From assembly GCA_035533095.1 (NCBI GenBank), contig DATLUM010000106.1, positions 1 to 64,000 on the forward strand: a stretch of 64,000 nucleotides of DNA, written 5' to 3'. This DNA comes from Acidimicrobiales bacterium (GTDB lineage Bacteria > Actinomycetota > Acidimicrobiia > Acidimicrobiales > Palsa-688). Below are positions 25,245-33,947 of the stretch, piece by piece. A program made the position numbers and the translations under genes. The stretch's first letter is position 1; every line of letters starts with the position of its first letter. The notes below the pieces were generated by a model. That model searched no databases and had not been told where the DNA came from. It saw only the letters and a program-made list of their open reading frames with translations.

Positions 25245-26611
25245 GGAACCGCGTAGGCGAAGATCGGCATCCCGTTGTACTCCATCGAGTGGTCCGGCCG
25301 GAACGGGCCGTTGATTATGACGTTGAAGTAGCCCGTCGGGGCCGGCCCCGCGTCGCCTTCGATGGTGTCGATCGAACCGTCCGGCCACACCTGCGCGACC
25401 ACCCCGACGTGCTCGGCGGTGTCAACGTTCCACGGGCCGGTTCCGTACAGGACCAGATCTCCCGGGCTCGGCCGTGCGGACGGCGCCAGGACCGCCGTGT
25501 GGCTGGCAGCCCAGGTGTAGATGTCCCCGACGAAGGCATAGGTCGGGACGGCCACGCCGGCGCGCTGCCACACCCAGGTGGCGAATAGCGCGCACCAGGC
25601 CTCGCACGGCCCGTAGGGGTTGCAGAAGTAGCCGCTCACCGGATCGCCCTGGATCTGGCTCGTCGCGACCGAGACGATCGCTCCACCGCCACCAGGGTGC
25701 GCGAAGTCCGTCGGGAAGGCATCGGGCTCGAGCAGCCAGTAGCCCTTGCCGCTGGGTGTCGCTGCGATGGCCGAGATCGGCTCCACACGGGGCGTCCCGA
25801 GGTTGTTGCCGTAGAAGACGGCGTCGCCCTCGGTGTAAATGGCGCCGTTGGCGTTGGCGATCCAGTACCCCTTGCCGTCGCTGGTGGCGGCCATGCCGGT
25901 CGCCCACCCAGAGATGCCCTTGGCAGCGGGGGTCCCCTCGAACGGCGCGTCACCGAAGTTGAAGATGCCGCCGTCGCCGCCGACCATCCAGTAGCCGTCG
26001 CCGTCGGCCGTGGCAGCCATTCCCACGATCGGCGAGTTGAGTTTGACGGCGCCTTCGGACCCGAAGAACCTGGCGTCCCCGAAGTTGAAGATGCCACCGT
26101 CTGCGGCCACCAACCAGTACCCGTTGCCGGTCGGCGTGGAGGCGATTCCGACGATCGGCGAGTTGAGGTGCTGCCCGCCCATCGAGCCGAAGTACTTGGC
26201 GTCTCCGTAGTTGAAGACACCCCCGTCGGTGGCAACCAGCCAGTAGCCGCCGCCGTCGGGAGTCCCGACCATTCCGATCATCGGCGCGTAAAGGTCGACT
26301 GAACCAGCGGACCCGTAGAAACCGGCTCCTCCATAGTTGAATACACCGCCGTCCGCCGCGACGAGCCAGTACCCCGATCCTCCGCGGTTCGCTGCCATGC
26401 CGACTACGGGGGCCGATAGGTGCGTGTTCGTCGGTGAACCGGCGAACACGGCGTCGCCGTAGTTGAGCACGCCGGCGTCCGCGTACGCCGCCCGCTCGAC
26501 ACCGCCGAGGTGCGCCGCCGGTTGGCTCGGGGAAAGACCCCAGGCCGCGAACCCCGCTGCCGCGGCCAGGCCGGCCGCTCTGCGACATACACGTCCAACA
26601 AGACCTTTCAT
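25241..26611 (-). CDS. Secreted CHAP-domain cell-wall hydrolase with six tandem repeats
   Basis: 456 residues from ATG 26611 with a signal peptide (MKGLVGRVCRRAAGLAAAAG, to about 33). Residues about 45-300 are six repeats of about 42 residues with consensus GVFNYGDAxFFGS, PIVGMAATPDG and GYWLVAADG, a likely beta-propeller or wall-binding array. The C-terminal CHAP amidase/peptidase domain has the catalytic Cys in EAWCALFATWVW, the His in AEHVGVV and PSPGDLVLYG. It should cut peptidoglycan stems or cross-bridges outside the cell. The start overlaps the stop of the NlpC/P60 gene as TAATG, coupling the two. Repeats 5 and 6 have drifted most. Confidence 0.88.
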   Translation of the reverse strand: MKGLVGRVCRRAAGLAAAAGFAAWGLSPSQPAAHLGGVERAAYADAGVLNYGDAVFAGSPTNTHLSAPVVGMAANRGGSGYWLVAADGGVFNYGGAGFYGSAGSVDLYAPMIGMVGTPDGGGYWLVATDGGVFNYGDAKYFGSMGGQHLNSPIVGIASTPTGNGYWLVAADGGIFNFGDARFFGSEGAVKLNSPIVGMAATADGDGYWMVGGDGGIFNFGDAPFEGTPAAKGISGWATGMAATSDGKGYWIANANGAIYTEGDAVFYGNNLGTPRVEPISAIAATPSGKGYWLLEPDAFPTDFAHPGGGGAIVSVATSQIQGDPVSGYFCNPYGPCEAWCALFATWVWQRAGVAVPTYAFVGDIYTWAASHTAVLAPSARPSPGDLVLYGTGPWNVDTAEHVGVVAQVWPDGSIDTIEGDAGPAPTGYFNVIINGPFRPDHSMEYNGMPIFAYAVP

Positions 26612-27261
26612 TACGCCCCTCCTGGGCGAGTGGCGCCCACGAGCACCTCGCCACCCCACCTGCTGCCTGGAATGATAGGGAACCGATCCAGCCGGACCAA
26701 GGCACCCGTGTGAGGCGCGTCGACCATCTCCCCCGCGGGGTTGACGACGATGCCCACGTGCGTCACATCAGACGTGCTGGCACCGAAGAAAACGAGGTCG
26801 CCCGGCTCGAGCGCGTCACCGGGGAGCAGTTGCGGCCCGGCGTCGTACTGATCCTGCGCGACGCGGGGGATGGTCACGCCCGCGGCGCTCCACGCCGCTT
26901 GCGCGAGACCCGAGCAGTCGAAGCCCACCCCGGCCCGCTCCCCGCCCCACTGGTAGGGGGTTCCGATCTGGGCGTCCGCGTACGCGACGGCCGCCAGACC
27001 TTCGAGCGAGCCCGACCCACGGGGCCCTTCGGCCGCAGAAACCTCCGCGCATCGCGCCGCGTCCGCCGTGTCCTGCTGCACCCGCACTGATGACGTATCG
27101 GCAGTGGGCGCAGGAACCTCAAGTGGTGCCGTCTCACAACCGGCCTGGCTTGCCCGGTCCCCGAGCCCGAGGAGCGAAGCGCCCGCCGTGCCGGCGATCA
27201 GCACGGGGAGCATGATGGGCATGGCAACAGCGACAGCACAGGTCATTAGGATTGCTTTCAT
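26611..27261 (-). CDS. Secreted NlpC/P60 peptidoglycan endopeptidase
   Basis: 216 residues from ATG 27261, where a signal peptide begins (MKAILMTCAVAVAMPIMLPV, to about 28). The C-terminal NlpC/P60 domain has the catalytic Cys in FDCSGLAQAAW, His in VTHVGIVV and the third residue in DAPHTG. YADAQIGTPYQWGGE opens the domain and PGDLVFFG is conserved. It cleaves D-glutamyl-diaminopimelate bonds in stem peptides. Couples to the CHAP gene by TAATG. A -10 element TATAAC on the minus strand (27277-27272) lies about 11 bases from the ATG with no Shine-Dalgarno between, suggesting a leaderless message. Divergent from the pseudokinase gene. Confidence 0.9.
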   Translation of the reverse strand: MKAILMTCAVAVAMPIMLPVLIAGTAGASLLGLGDRASQAGCETAPLEVPAPTADTSSVRVQQDTADAARCAEVSAAEGPRGSGSLEGLAAVAYADAQIGTPYQWGGERAGVGFDCSGLAQAAWSAAGVTIPRVAQDQYDAGPQLLPGDALEPGDLVFFGASTSDVTHVGIVVNPAGEMVDAPHTGALVRLDRFPIIPGSRWGGEVLVGATRPGGA

Positions 27262-27345
27262 AGTATTTCGTGTTATAGCAGCTGGGCGGCGTCGCCCGCT
27301 CGCCCCGGTACGCTCGCGGGTCTCGAACCGACAGATGGAGGTCAC

Positions 27346-28149
27346 TTGAGGTCAGCGGTTGCGGACTACGAGGTGGTGGAGGACCTCGGCCGCGGGAGGT
27401 ACGCCGCCCGGGCTCCGGCGCGGCTCCGTGGCGCCGGTGGTGGCGCAGCGCCGTCGCGGGTGACCGTCATGGAGCTGTCCGTCGGTTCGGACCAGTGGGC
27501 GGAGCTGACCTCCGCTCTGAGCCGGTTCGCCGTGGTCGACTCACCGCAGCTTCTCCGGCTCTACGAGGTCGGGCCCGACATGGACGGCGCCGGCGCCGGC
27601 GTGTACCTGGTCACGGAGGAGATCACGGGCGGAACCCTCGCCCATGCCGCCCGCGCGATGGGCCTGAGGGAGAAGATCCGGGCCGTCGCGGACGCCGCGC
27701 GCGGAGCCCACGCTCTGCACGAATCCGGGACAGCGCACGGAGCGATCGACCCCTCGGTGATCTACATGGTCGGGCGAGGACCCGTCCTCGGGCCGGGGAC
27801 GGGCAGGCACGGGGGCAGGGTCGTCGTGATGCGCGATTGGCGGGACCTGTCGCTTCTCGACCCGGACCTTCTGCGAGGTCAGGCGCCGTCCCGATCAAGC
27901 GATATCTGGGCTCTCGCCGCCTCCCTCTACGCGCTCGTGGGGCCCGCCCCGCTGTATCCGGCGATGGTCGACGACCAGCCGGTGACAGCGGTGCAGCGGG
28001 TGATGTTCAGTCACCCCGAGGTGAGCCCCTCGACGCCGGGCGGCCTCGCGGACGTGCTCGGCCGGTGCTTCGACGCAGACCCTGCGCTTCGTCCCCAAAC
28101 AGCCGCCGAGCTGGCCGAGGAACTTCTCGCGTGCGAGGGGGCCCGATGA
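27346..28149 (+). CDS. Serine/threonine protein pseudokinase
   Basis: 267 residues from TTG 27346 with GGAGG four bases upstream. The fold of a bacterial Ser/Thr kinase is recognisable: glycine loop LGRGRYAAR (14-22), hinge-like VYLVTEEITGGTL (86-98), helix E HALHESGTA, catalytic-loop position HGAIDPSVI (131-139) and subdomain IX SDIWALAASLYALVG. Key residues are missing. The VAIK lysine is replaced in RVTVMEL, the HRD Asp is Ala, and DFG reads DWR. It is therefore probably catalytically dead and scaffolds or senses. No transmembrane segment. ATGA overlap with the FHA gene implies a joint function. Confidence 0.78.
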   Translation: MRSAVADYEVVEDLGRGRYAARAPARLRGAGGGAAPSRVTVMELSVGSDQWAELTSALSRFAVVDSPQLLRLYEVGPDMDGAGAGVYLVTEEITGGTLAHAARAMGLREKIRAVADAARGAHALHESGTAHGAIDPSVIYMVGRGPVLGPGTGRHGGRVVVMRDWRDLSLLDPDLLRGQAPSRSSDIWALAASLYALVGPAPLYPAMVDDQPVTAVQRVMFSHPEVSPSTPGGLADVLGRCFDADPALRPQTAAELAEELLACEGAR

Positions 28150-29486
28150 TCGAGCGGGTGGAGGTACTCCCCGGCGAGGGGACCGTGATCCGTTACGGGG
28201 AGGTCGTCGCATGGGCGGCCCCGTCGGCATCGCCCGCCCTGATCAGCTTTCTCGCCCAGTCGGCCCGGAACCTCGCGGCCTCGGCGCGAGGCGGCCGCCA
28301 GATCGCCGATCACATCGCGGGTGTGCTGGGCGAGCGCGACCCCGAACCGCGGGTCGCGTTCGCGGTGGTGGGACCGGATGGCGGAGGGTGGGCGTCGTTG
28401 ATGCACGGGCCGGTACAGGCCTGGGACGGCAACCGCTGGTTGGCTCCCACTCCGGTACCAGGCTGGTTGCGCGAAAGCCTCGACCCGCACCCGGCGGTGA
28501 CGGTCAGTTACGCGGGCAGCCACGTTCCGGCGCTCGACCCCGACGGCATGTGGGATTTCGAGGGGGGCGTCGTGCGAGGGGGAGGTTTCGTCCTCGTGCC
28601 TGGCAGCCGCGGTCACCGGGGCGGGCCGGCCGAGCCCGGCCAGGTGGAGTCCGGCCAGGTTGAGCCCGGCCTTTTGGAGCCGTTCCCTGGTGGGCACGGT
28701 CAGAGCGCCGGCGCGACGGTCGACCCCGAGGCGACAGGCATCCTGGAAGTTCCCGATCCGACCTCGGTGCTGCCGGCGTCCCCGCCGACGTCGATGCTCG
28801 AAGCGGTGGGCAGCGGGCCGCAACCGGTGTCCCCGGATCCTGCGGCGACTGCAGGGGAGGCGTTGCACGAACCCTCCGGGGCGCCCGGACAGCCGGCCAG
28901 GCCACCCGGGTCCATCGACCTGGCACGCTCCGCGGAGGCGCTCGGCGCGTCCAGCGAGCCGTTGCCCGTGGGCGTCGGGCCTGACCGGCCAGTCGCCGGC
29001 GCTGCCGTGGTCGCCGGTGCCCTCTGCGAGAGAGGCCACCTGAACCGCCCGGGGATGCCAGCCTGCGTCCGTTGCGGTTCGTCGTTGCCGCAGGACGTCC
29101 CCTACACCGTGACCGGGACCAGGCCCGGGCTCGGCTGCCTGGTCGTCGACGACGGGAGCGTTTGGCGCCTCGACTGCCCTTACCTGGTTGGCTCCGAGCC
29201 TTCGGGCGACCCGACGGTGAGCGGGGGGATGGCGAGGCCGCTGCCGCTCACAGGTGACGGTGTCGCACCGAGCCACGCCGACATCACGCTCAAGGACTGG
29301 GACGTCCAGGTAATAGACCGCTCCTCAGCGAACGGCACCTGGGTACACGAGCCGGGGGCGGCCGCATGGAGCCGCCTGGCACCCTACGAGGCGCGCACGT
29401 TGCGACCCGGTACGCACATCGCCTTCGGGCAGCGGGTCGTCACGTTCGTCACTCCGTGGGTGCCGGGAGACGGCCGGGCGCACTGA
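28146..29486 (+). CDS. Zinc-ribbon and FHA-domain protein paired with the pseudokinase
   Basis: 446 residues from the overlapping ATG. The N-terminal about 150 residues form an unassigned alpha/beta domain (EVLPGEGTVIRYGEVVAW, GGWASLMHGPVQAWDG). A Pro/Gly/Ser-rich linker of about 120 residues follows, with short repeats (GQVESGQVEPG). Near 293 is a zinc ribbon (CERGHLNRPGMPACVRCG). The C-terminal FHA domain reads PSHADITLKDWDVQVIDRSS then ANGTWV, but the usual Gly-Arg and Ser-Arg phosphothreonine contacts are not evident, so binding may be altered. No membrane segment. Layout resembles adaptor proteins of kinase-controlled secretion or division complexes; the role is unknown. Confidence 0.75.
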   Translation: MIERVEVLPGEGTVIRYGEVVAWAAPSASPALISFLAQSARNLAASARGGRQIADHIAGVLGERDPEPRVAFAVVGPDGGGWASLMHGPVQAWDGNRWLAPTPVPGWLRESLDPHPAVTVSYAGSHVPALDPDGMWDFEGGVVRGGGFVLVPGSRGHRGGPAEPGQVESGQVEPGLLEPFPGGHGQSAGATVDPEATGILEVPDPTSVLPASPPTSMLEAVGSGPQPVSPDPAATAGEALHEPSGAPGQPARPPGSIDLARSAEALGASSEPLPVGVGPDRPVAGAAVVAGALCERGHLNRPGMPACVRCGSSLPQDVPYTVTGTRPGLGCLVVDDGSVWRLDCPYLVGSEPSGDPTVSGGMARPLPLTGDGVAPSHADITLKDWDVQVIDRSSANGTWVHEPGAAAWSRLAPYEARTLRPGTHIAFGQRVVTFVTPWVPGDGRAH

Positions 29487-29523
29487 GCCGCGTTCTTCTG
29501 CTCAGGGAATTCTGCCAACGTCT

Positions 29524-29880
29524 TCAGGACGCTCGGGACCTGTACTGAGGGCAGTAGTTGTCGGCAGCAGACGAGATGACAGCACCTAGATCCTGCGAGG
29601 GAAGAGGGTGGCTCCCCTCGAGCAGCACCATCCTGTCCGCCAGTTCCTGGTAGGACGCGCCGCTCCTGAACGCGTCACACGCCGCATGCCCGAGGCGCAC
29701 GAGCGCTACGTCGCTGCGGTAGCTGCCGATGTCCGGTGCCTGCACGTGCACCGCCCCCAGAAACGCCTGGTCCGCCGCGCTGTCGGGGACCCCACTCGCA
29801 CAGCCCGCTCCCGCGACCGCCCCCAAGGCGACAAGCGCTGCCGCGAGCCTCCGCCTGTGCCTGAGTGATGCGGCGCGCAC
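29524..29880 (-). CDS. DUF732-family lipoprotein
   Basis: About 118 residues; GTG at 29880 chosen (GTG 29886 also possible). A basic start (RAASLRHRRR) and a hydrophobic stretch end in a lipobox-like VAGAGC near residue 25. The DUF732 core is visible: DQAFLGAVHVQAPDIG, then LVRLGHAACDAFRSGASYQELAD and SAADNYCPQYR with two conserved Cys. These are small extracellular helical proteins known mainly from actinobacteria, function unknown. Divergent from the truncated haemoglobin gene. Confidence 0.72.
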   Translation of the reverse strand: MRAASLRHRRRLAAALVALGAVAGAGCASGVPDSAADQAFLGAVHVQAPDIGSYRSDVALVRLGHAACDAFRSGASYQELADRMVLLEGSHPLPSQDLGAVISSAADNYCPQYRSRAS

Positions 29881-29946
29881 GTGCACGAGTGTAGGAACGA
29901 CACCAGCGTCTACCGCGGCACACGCATCATCGACCAAGCTGGCTGG

Positions 29947-30339
29947 GTGGCTGCAGCACCGACGATGTACGACCGGGTGGGAGGACACGAGTTCTTCGAC
30001 GACTTGACGAGGCGGTTCTACGACTCCGTCGCTTCCGACCAGGTGCTGCGACCCTTGTACCCGGACGACGCCGAGGGTCTCGAACGTGCACGTGTGCATT
30101 TACGGGACTTCCTCGTCCAGTACTGGGGCGGGCCCGAGACCTACAACGAGACGCGCGGCGCGCCCAGGTTGAGGCAGCGCCACGTCCCGTTCGCGATCGG
30201 ACCTGCAGAGCGCGACGCCTGGCTGACGCACATGACCGAGGCGGTACGCGCCGCCGGGATGCGCCCGCTCGACGAAGCCCAGATGATCGGGTACTTCAAC
30301 TCGGCCGCAGCCGCCCTGACCAACAGACCGTCACCGTGA
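29947..30339 (+). CDS. glbO: Group II truncated haemoglobin (GlbO/TrHbO-like)
   Basis: 130 residues from GTG 29947; ATG 29965 is an alternative that removes six residues. Family blocks are YDRVGGHEFFDDLTRRFYDSV, LRPLYPDD, FLVQYWGGPETYNE, the proximal His in RLRQRHVPFAIG, and ERDAWLTHMTEAV with its conserved Trp G8. Such proteins bind O2 tightly and protect respiration or detoxify reactive oxygen and nitrogen species. No signal peptide, so cytoplasmic. It precedes the hydrolase gene by 10 bp and is probably co-transcribed with it. Confidence 0.92.
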   Translation: MAAAPTMYDRVGGHEFFDDLTRRFYDSVASDQVLRPLYPDDAEGLERARVHLRDFLVQYWGGPETYNETRGAPRLRQRHVPFAIGPAERDAWLTHMTEAVRAAGMRPLDEAQMIGYFNSAAAALTNRPSP

Positions 30340-30349
30340 GCGCGCCCTA

Positions 30350-31150
30350 GTGGAGTCGCGCCTCGCAACCGACCGCTACGGCGACGGTCCCGCTGTCGTC
30401 CTGCTCCACGGGCAGCCGGGTTCGAGAGCCGACTGGAGGCGGGTGGTACCGCTCCTGGAGCCGGACCACACCGTGCTGGTGCCGGACCGACCTGGCTACG
30501 GGACGACGGGCGGCCGGGCACTCGGGTTCCGGTCGAACGCTTCCGCTGTGGTTGACCTGCTCGACACCCAGGGAGTCGAATCGGCCGTGATCGTCGGTTA
30601 CAGCTGGTCCGGCGGCGTAGCGCTGTCGGCCGCGATCTCGTATCCCGAGCGGGTCAGCGGCTTGGTCCTGGTGGCGTCGGTCCGACCCGGTGAGGCGGTG
30701 GGCTGGGCAGACAGGGTGATGGCGGTGCCTTTTGTAGGCGAGGTGCTGGGCTCATTGACGCTGGGCACGACGAGCAGGGTGCTCCGGATGAGACGGGTAC
30801 AGGACCTGGCCGAGCGCCGGCTCCCGCGTTCGGCCCGGGACACGGTGCGGGCGCTGGCGGGCGCGACGGGCGCTCTGAACGGCGCGCTGGTCTGGCGGTC
30901 CTTTGCCTCAGAGCAGCGGTATCTGCTGGAAGAGTTGGGAACGCTGGCAGGCGACGTCGCGAAGATCAATGCTCCCACGGTGGTGTTGTCGGGTGGAGCG
31001 GACCACGTCGTCCCGGCGTCGGTGGGCGCTCGGCTCGCTGCTTCCATTCCGGGGGCGGACTTCAGGCTGGTCCGGGGGGCCCATCACCTGCTTCCGTTCG
31101 ACCACCCCGAGGAGATCGCCTCTGCGGTGCGCGCGATAGGCGCCCGTTAG
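30350..31150 (+). CDS. Alpha/beta-fold hydrolase
   Basis: 266 residues from GTG 30350. Single alpha/beta-hydrolase domain with oxyanion motif LLHGQPGSRADW, nucleophile elbow VGYSWSGG (Ser in GxSxG), acid in SGGADHVVPA and catalytic His in GAHHLLPFDHP. No signal peptide. Close to haloperoxidase/esterase-like cytoplasmic hydrolases; substrate unknown. Its stop overlaps the ftsX stop by four bases in convergent orientation. Confidence 0.88.
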   Translation: MESRLATDRYGDGPAVVLLHGQPGSRADWRRVVPLLEPDHTVLVPDRPGYGTTGGRALGFRSNASAVVDLLDTQGVESAVIVGYSWSGGVALSAAISYPERVSGLVLVASVRPGEAVGWADRVMAVPFVGEVLGSLTLGTTSRVLRMRRVQDLAERRLPRSARDTVRALAGATGALNGALVWRSFASEQRYLLEELGTLAGDVAKINAPTVVLSGGADHVVPASVGARLAASIPGADFRLVRGAHHLLPFDHPEEIASAVRAIGAR

Positions 31151-32034
31151 ACAGCGAGGAAGCGCCGAATAGCGAAGGCGGAGCCGAACACGCCGACGGC
31201 CGCCCCCACCACCAGCAGAAGCACGCCCGTGAAGATCGCCTCGTGGGGCGTGACGTAAAGGGTGCGGGTCCCGAGGACCGTCTCGTTGCCGACAAAGGAC
31301 GCGATGGTGTTGCGGACCGCGTAGGTCACCGCGAACGCCATGATGCCGCCGGCGATGCCGTGAATGAGGCCCTCGAGCATGAACGGCACCCGGATGAACC
31401 AGTTAGTCGCGCCGACCAGCTTCATCACCGCTACTTCACGCCGGCGGGCGAAGATCGCCAGTTGGATCGTGTTCACGATCAGGGCGACAGCGCCGATCAT
31501 GACTCCGATCGCGAGGAACAGACCGAGCGCGCGCAGCTGGCGAAACTGCTTCAACAACTGGTCGATCTCCTGCTTCGCGTAGGAGATCTGGAGCACGCCC
31601 GGTTGGCCCTGGAACTGCTTGCCCAACTCGGCGATGTTCTGAGCCTTGGTGGGAACGACGCGGTAGGAGGGCGGCATGTCGTTGACACCGAGCACACTGA
31701 CGATGTCGTTGTTGTTGCCGAAGATCTGCTTGAACTCCTGGTAGGCCTGAGCCTTGTCGACGAGGTGGTACTTCTTGACGCCAGGCGTCGTAGAGAGCTC
31801 TCGCGCGATGGCTTGGGTCTCGTTCGTGGACACGGATGGCTGCAGGAAGATCGCCATTTCGACGCCGCCGCGCCATTGGATCGACGCCTTGTTGATCGCC
31901 TGGCGCATGATCAACACGCCTCCGAGTGCCGACAGCGAAACCGCCATCGTCAAGATCGCCGACATCGTCATGACCAGGTTGCGGCGAAGGTTGCCCGCGG
32001 TTTCGCGCGCGACATAACCCGAGGACATCGCCAT
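31147..32034 (-). CDS. ftsX: Cell-division protein FtsX (ABC transporter-like permease)
   Basis: 295 residues from ATG 32034; a second ATG lies six bases later. Four transmembrane segments: one at about 22-45, then three after residue 170 (GLFLAIGVMIGAVALIVNTI, IAGGIMAFAVTYAV, TGVLLLVVGAAVGVFGSAF). The extracellular loop between TM1 and TM2 (about 50-165) is the part that contacts peptidoglycan hydrolases. ARRREVAVMKLVGATNWFIR is the coupling block of the permease family. It follows ftsE by 7 bp. FtsEX activates wall hydrolases of the NlpC/P60/CHAP type, two of which lie 4 kb away. Confidence 0.95.
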   Translation of the reverse strand: MAMSSGYVARETAGNLRRNLVMTMSAILTMAVSLSALGGVLIMRQAINKASIQWRGGVEMAIFLQPSVSTNETQAIARELSTTPGVKKYHLVDKAQAYQEFKQIFGNNNDIVSVLGVNDMPPSYRVVPTKAQNIAELGKQFQGQPGVLQISYAKQEIDQLLKQFRQLRALGLFLAIGVMIGAVALIVNTIQLAIFARRREVAVMKLVGATNWFIRVPFMLEGLIHGIAGGIMAFAVTYAVRNTIASFVGNETVLGTRTLYVTPHEAIFTGVLLLVVGAAVGVFGSAFAIRRFLAV

Positions 32035-32041
32035 GGGGGTG

Positions 32042-32728
32042 CTAGGCCCCCATCCCGTAGACACCGCGGGCCTGGTCCCGGATGACCGTGCCGCGGTCGA
32101 GCTCGATGACCCGCCGGCGCATCGAGTCGACGATCCCGTTGTCGTGAGTCGCCATCAATACAGTTGTGCCGGTCCGGTTGATCCGGTCGAGGAGTCGCAT
32201 GATGCCGGCTGTGGTGGAGGGGTCGAGGTTCCCGGTGGGCTCGTCGGCGAGAAGGATCAGCGGGCGGTTGACGAACGCCCGGGCGATCGCGACACGCTGC
32301 TGCTCACCGCCGGACAACTCGTGCGGGAGATTCGAGAGCTTCTTGCCGAGACCGACCAGGTCGAGGATCTGGGGGACCTGCGAGCGGACCACTGCCCGGG
32401 GCCGGCCGATCACTTCGAGAGCGAAGGCGACGTTCTCGTACACGTTCTTGGTCGGCAGTAGGCGGAAGTCCTGGAAGACGCAGCCGATGTTGCGCCGAAG
32501 GTAGGGGACCTTCCAGGAGGAGAGAGCACCGACCTCCTTGCCGGCGACCCATACGCGGCCCTGCTCGGCCTGCTCCTCCTTGGTGACGAGGCGCAGAAAG
32601 GTCGACTTGCCCGAACCGGAAGGGCCGACCAGGAAGACGAACTCGCCTTTCTGGATGTCGACGCTGACGTCTCTCAACGCAACAGTTGTGCCCTTGTAGG
32701 CCTTCGTGACGTTCTCGAACTTGATCAT
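32042..32728 (-). CDS. ftsE: Cell-division ATP-binding protein FtsE
   Basis: 228 residues from ATG 32728. ABC ATPase with Walker [11 protein letters not shown]-loop VFQDFRLLP, signature [14 protein letters not shown], Walker [14 protein letters not shown] and switch His in ATHDNGIVD. It drives FtsX in the divisome. The 79-bp gap after prfB contains a minus-strand TACAAT (32793-32788) that could be a -10 element. No purine-rich site precedes the ATG (the upstream stretch is CTTTTCCCCCTC), which is odd for a core gene. Confidence 0.96.
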   Translation of the reverse strand: MIKFENVTKAYKGTTVALRDVSVDIQKGEFVFLVGPSGSGKSTFLRLVTKEEQAEQGRVWVAGKEVGALSSWKVPYLRRNIGCVFQDFRLLPTKNVYENVAFALEVIGRPRAVVRSQVPQILDLVGLGKKLSNLPHELSGGEQQRVAIARAFVNRPLILLADEPTGNLDPSTTAGIMRLLDRINRTGTTVLMATHDNGIVDSMRRRVIELDRGTVIRDQARGVYGMGA

Positions 32729-32807
32729 GAGGGGGAAAAGACGTGGGGCAGCGCCTTGGAGCACTCCCTGTCGGAGTCCGGCGTGTGATTGTAGTGGGCC
32801 GGGCGAA

Positions 32808-33932
32808 TCAACTGTCTTCAGCCGGGTCCAGGACCCGCCCGCGCCTCCAGCGCAGGAAGGCCTCCATGAACTGGTCCAGGTCCCCCTCGAGGACCGCTTG
32901 GACGTTGCCGGTCTCATATTCGGTCCGGGTGTCCTTGACCAACTGGAACGGCGCGAGCACGTAGTTGCGTACCTGGGAACCCCAACCGACGAGGGGCTTC
33001 TTGCCCGCTAGGGCATCGAGGTCGGCCTGGCGCGCTTCGCGCTGCTGCTCGGCGAGCTTCGACGCGAGGATCTGCATGGCCTTCGCCTTGTTCTGATGCT
33101 GTGAGCGCTCGTTCTGCACCGCCACGACAGTTCCTGTTGGAAGATGCGTGATCCGAACGGCGGAGTCGGTGACGTTCACATGCTGGCCGCCTGCACCAGA
33201 AGAGCGGTAGGTATCGATGCGGAGGTCTTTGTCGTCGATCTCGACTTCGCCGGACACGTCCTCGAAGAACGGCACCACGCTCACCAAAGCGAAGCTCGTC
33301 TGCCTACGGGCCTGCGCGTCGAACGGTGAGATGCGAACGAGGCGGTGGACCCCGCGCTCCGAAGCGAGAAGGCCGTTCGCGTAGCGACCTCTGATGATGA
33401 AACTCGCGGACAGGATCCCGGCTTCCTGGCCCGGGCTCACCTCTTCTATCTCGAACTCGAAGCCGCGCCGGTCCGCCCAACGCTCGTACATCCGTACGAG
33501 CATTTCCGCCCAGTCCTGCGCGTCTGTGCCGCCGTCCTTGGCGTGGACCTCGCAAACGGCGTCGTACTCGTCGTGCTCGCCGGCGAACAGCGAGCGCAGC
33601 TCCAGTCTGTCGAGCTCCCTGCTCACCCCGGAGATCAGCTGGGAGAGCTCCCCTTCCACCGAATCGTCGTCCTCCTCGACGCCGAGCTGGTAGAGGGTCT
33701 CCGCGTCGGACAGCTTCCTGCCGAGGCCGTCGAGGATTTCTACATCTCCCTTCACCTGTCCGTATTCACGCGTGACGCGTTGCCCCACCTCGGTGTCGTC
33801 CCAGAGGTCAGGGCGGCCGAGCTCGGCTTCGAGCTGGGCCAAACGCGTCCTCAGGTCGTCGAGGTGCAGGTAGGTTGCCGCTTCGTCGAGCCGGCGGCGT
33901 TGCGCGGCAAGATCATCCTTGAAGTCATGCAT
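32808..33932 (-). CDS. prfB: Peptide chain release factor 2
   Basis: 374 residues in one continuous frame. RF2-type features are the tripeptide anticodon SPF in [11 protein letters not shown], the universally conserved GGQ in [10 protein letters not shown], and the coiled N-terminal domain. Many bacteria need a programmed +1 frameshift near codon 26 to make RF2; here [13 protein letters not shown] passes that site uninterrupted, so the autoregulatory shift is absent. Lies between secA and ftsE on the same strand. Confidence 0.96.
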   Translation of the reverse strand: MHDFKDDLAAQRRRLDEAATYLHLDDLRTRLAQLEAELGRPDLWDDTEVGQRVTREYGQVKGDVEILDGLGRKLSDAETLYQLGVEEDDDSVEGELSQLISGVSRELDRLELRSLFAGEHDEYDAVCEVHAKDGGTDAQDWAEMLVRMYERWADRRGFEFEIEEVSPGQEAGILSASFIIRGRYANGLLASERGVHRLVRISPFDAQARRQTSFALVSVVPFFEDVSGEVEIDDKDLRIDTYRSSGAGGQHVNVTDSAVRITHLPTGTVVAVQNERSQHQNKAKAMQILASKLAEQQREARQADLDALAGKKPLVGWGSQVRNYVLAPFQLVKDTRTEYETGNVQAVLEGDLDQFMEAFLRWRRGRVLDPAEDS

Positions 33933-33947
33933 TCCGGTAGCGAGCCT

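Noticed and set aside
25850-26480. DNA tandem repeat or CRISPR-like array
   Set aside because: The periodicity of about 126-129 bp is that of the protein repeats in the CHAP gene. Copies have diverged at third positions and there are no spacers.
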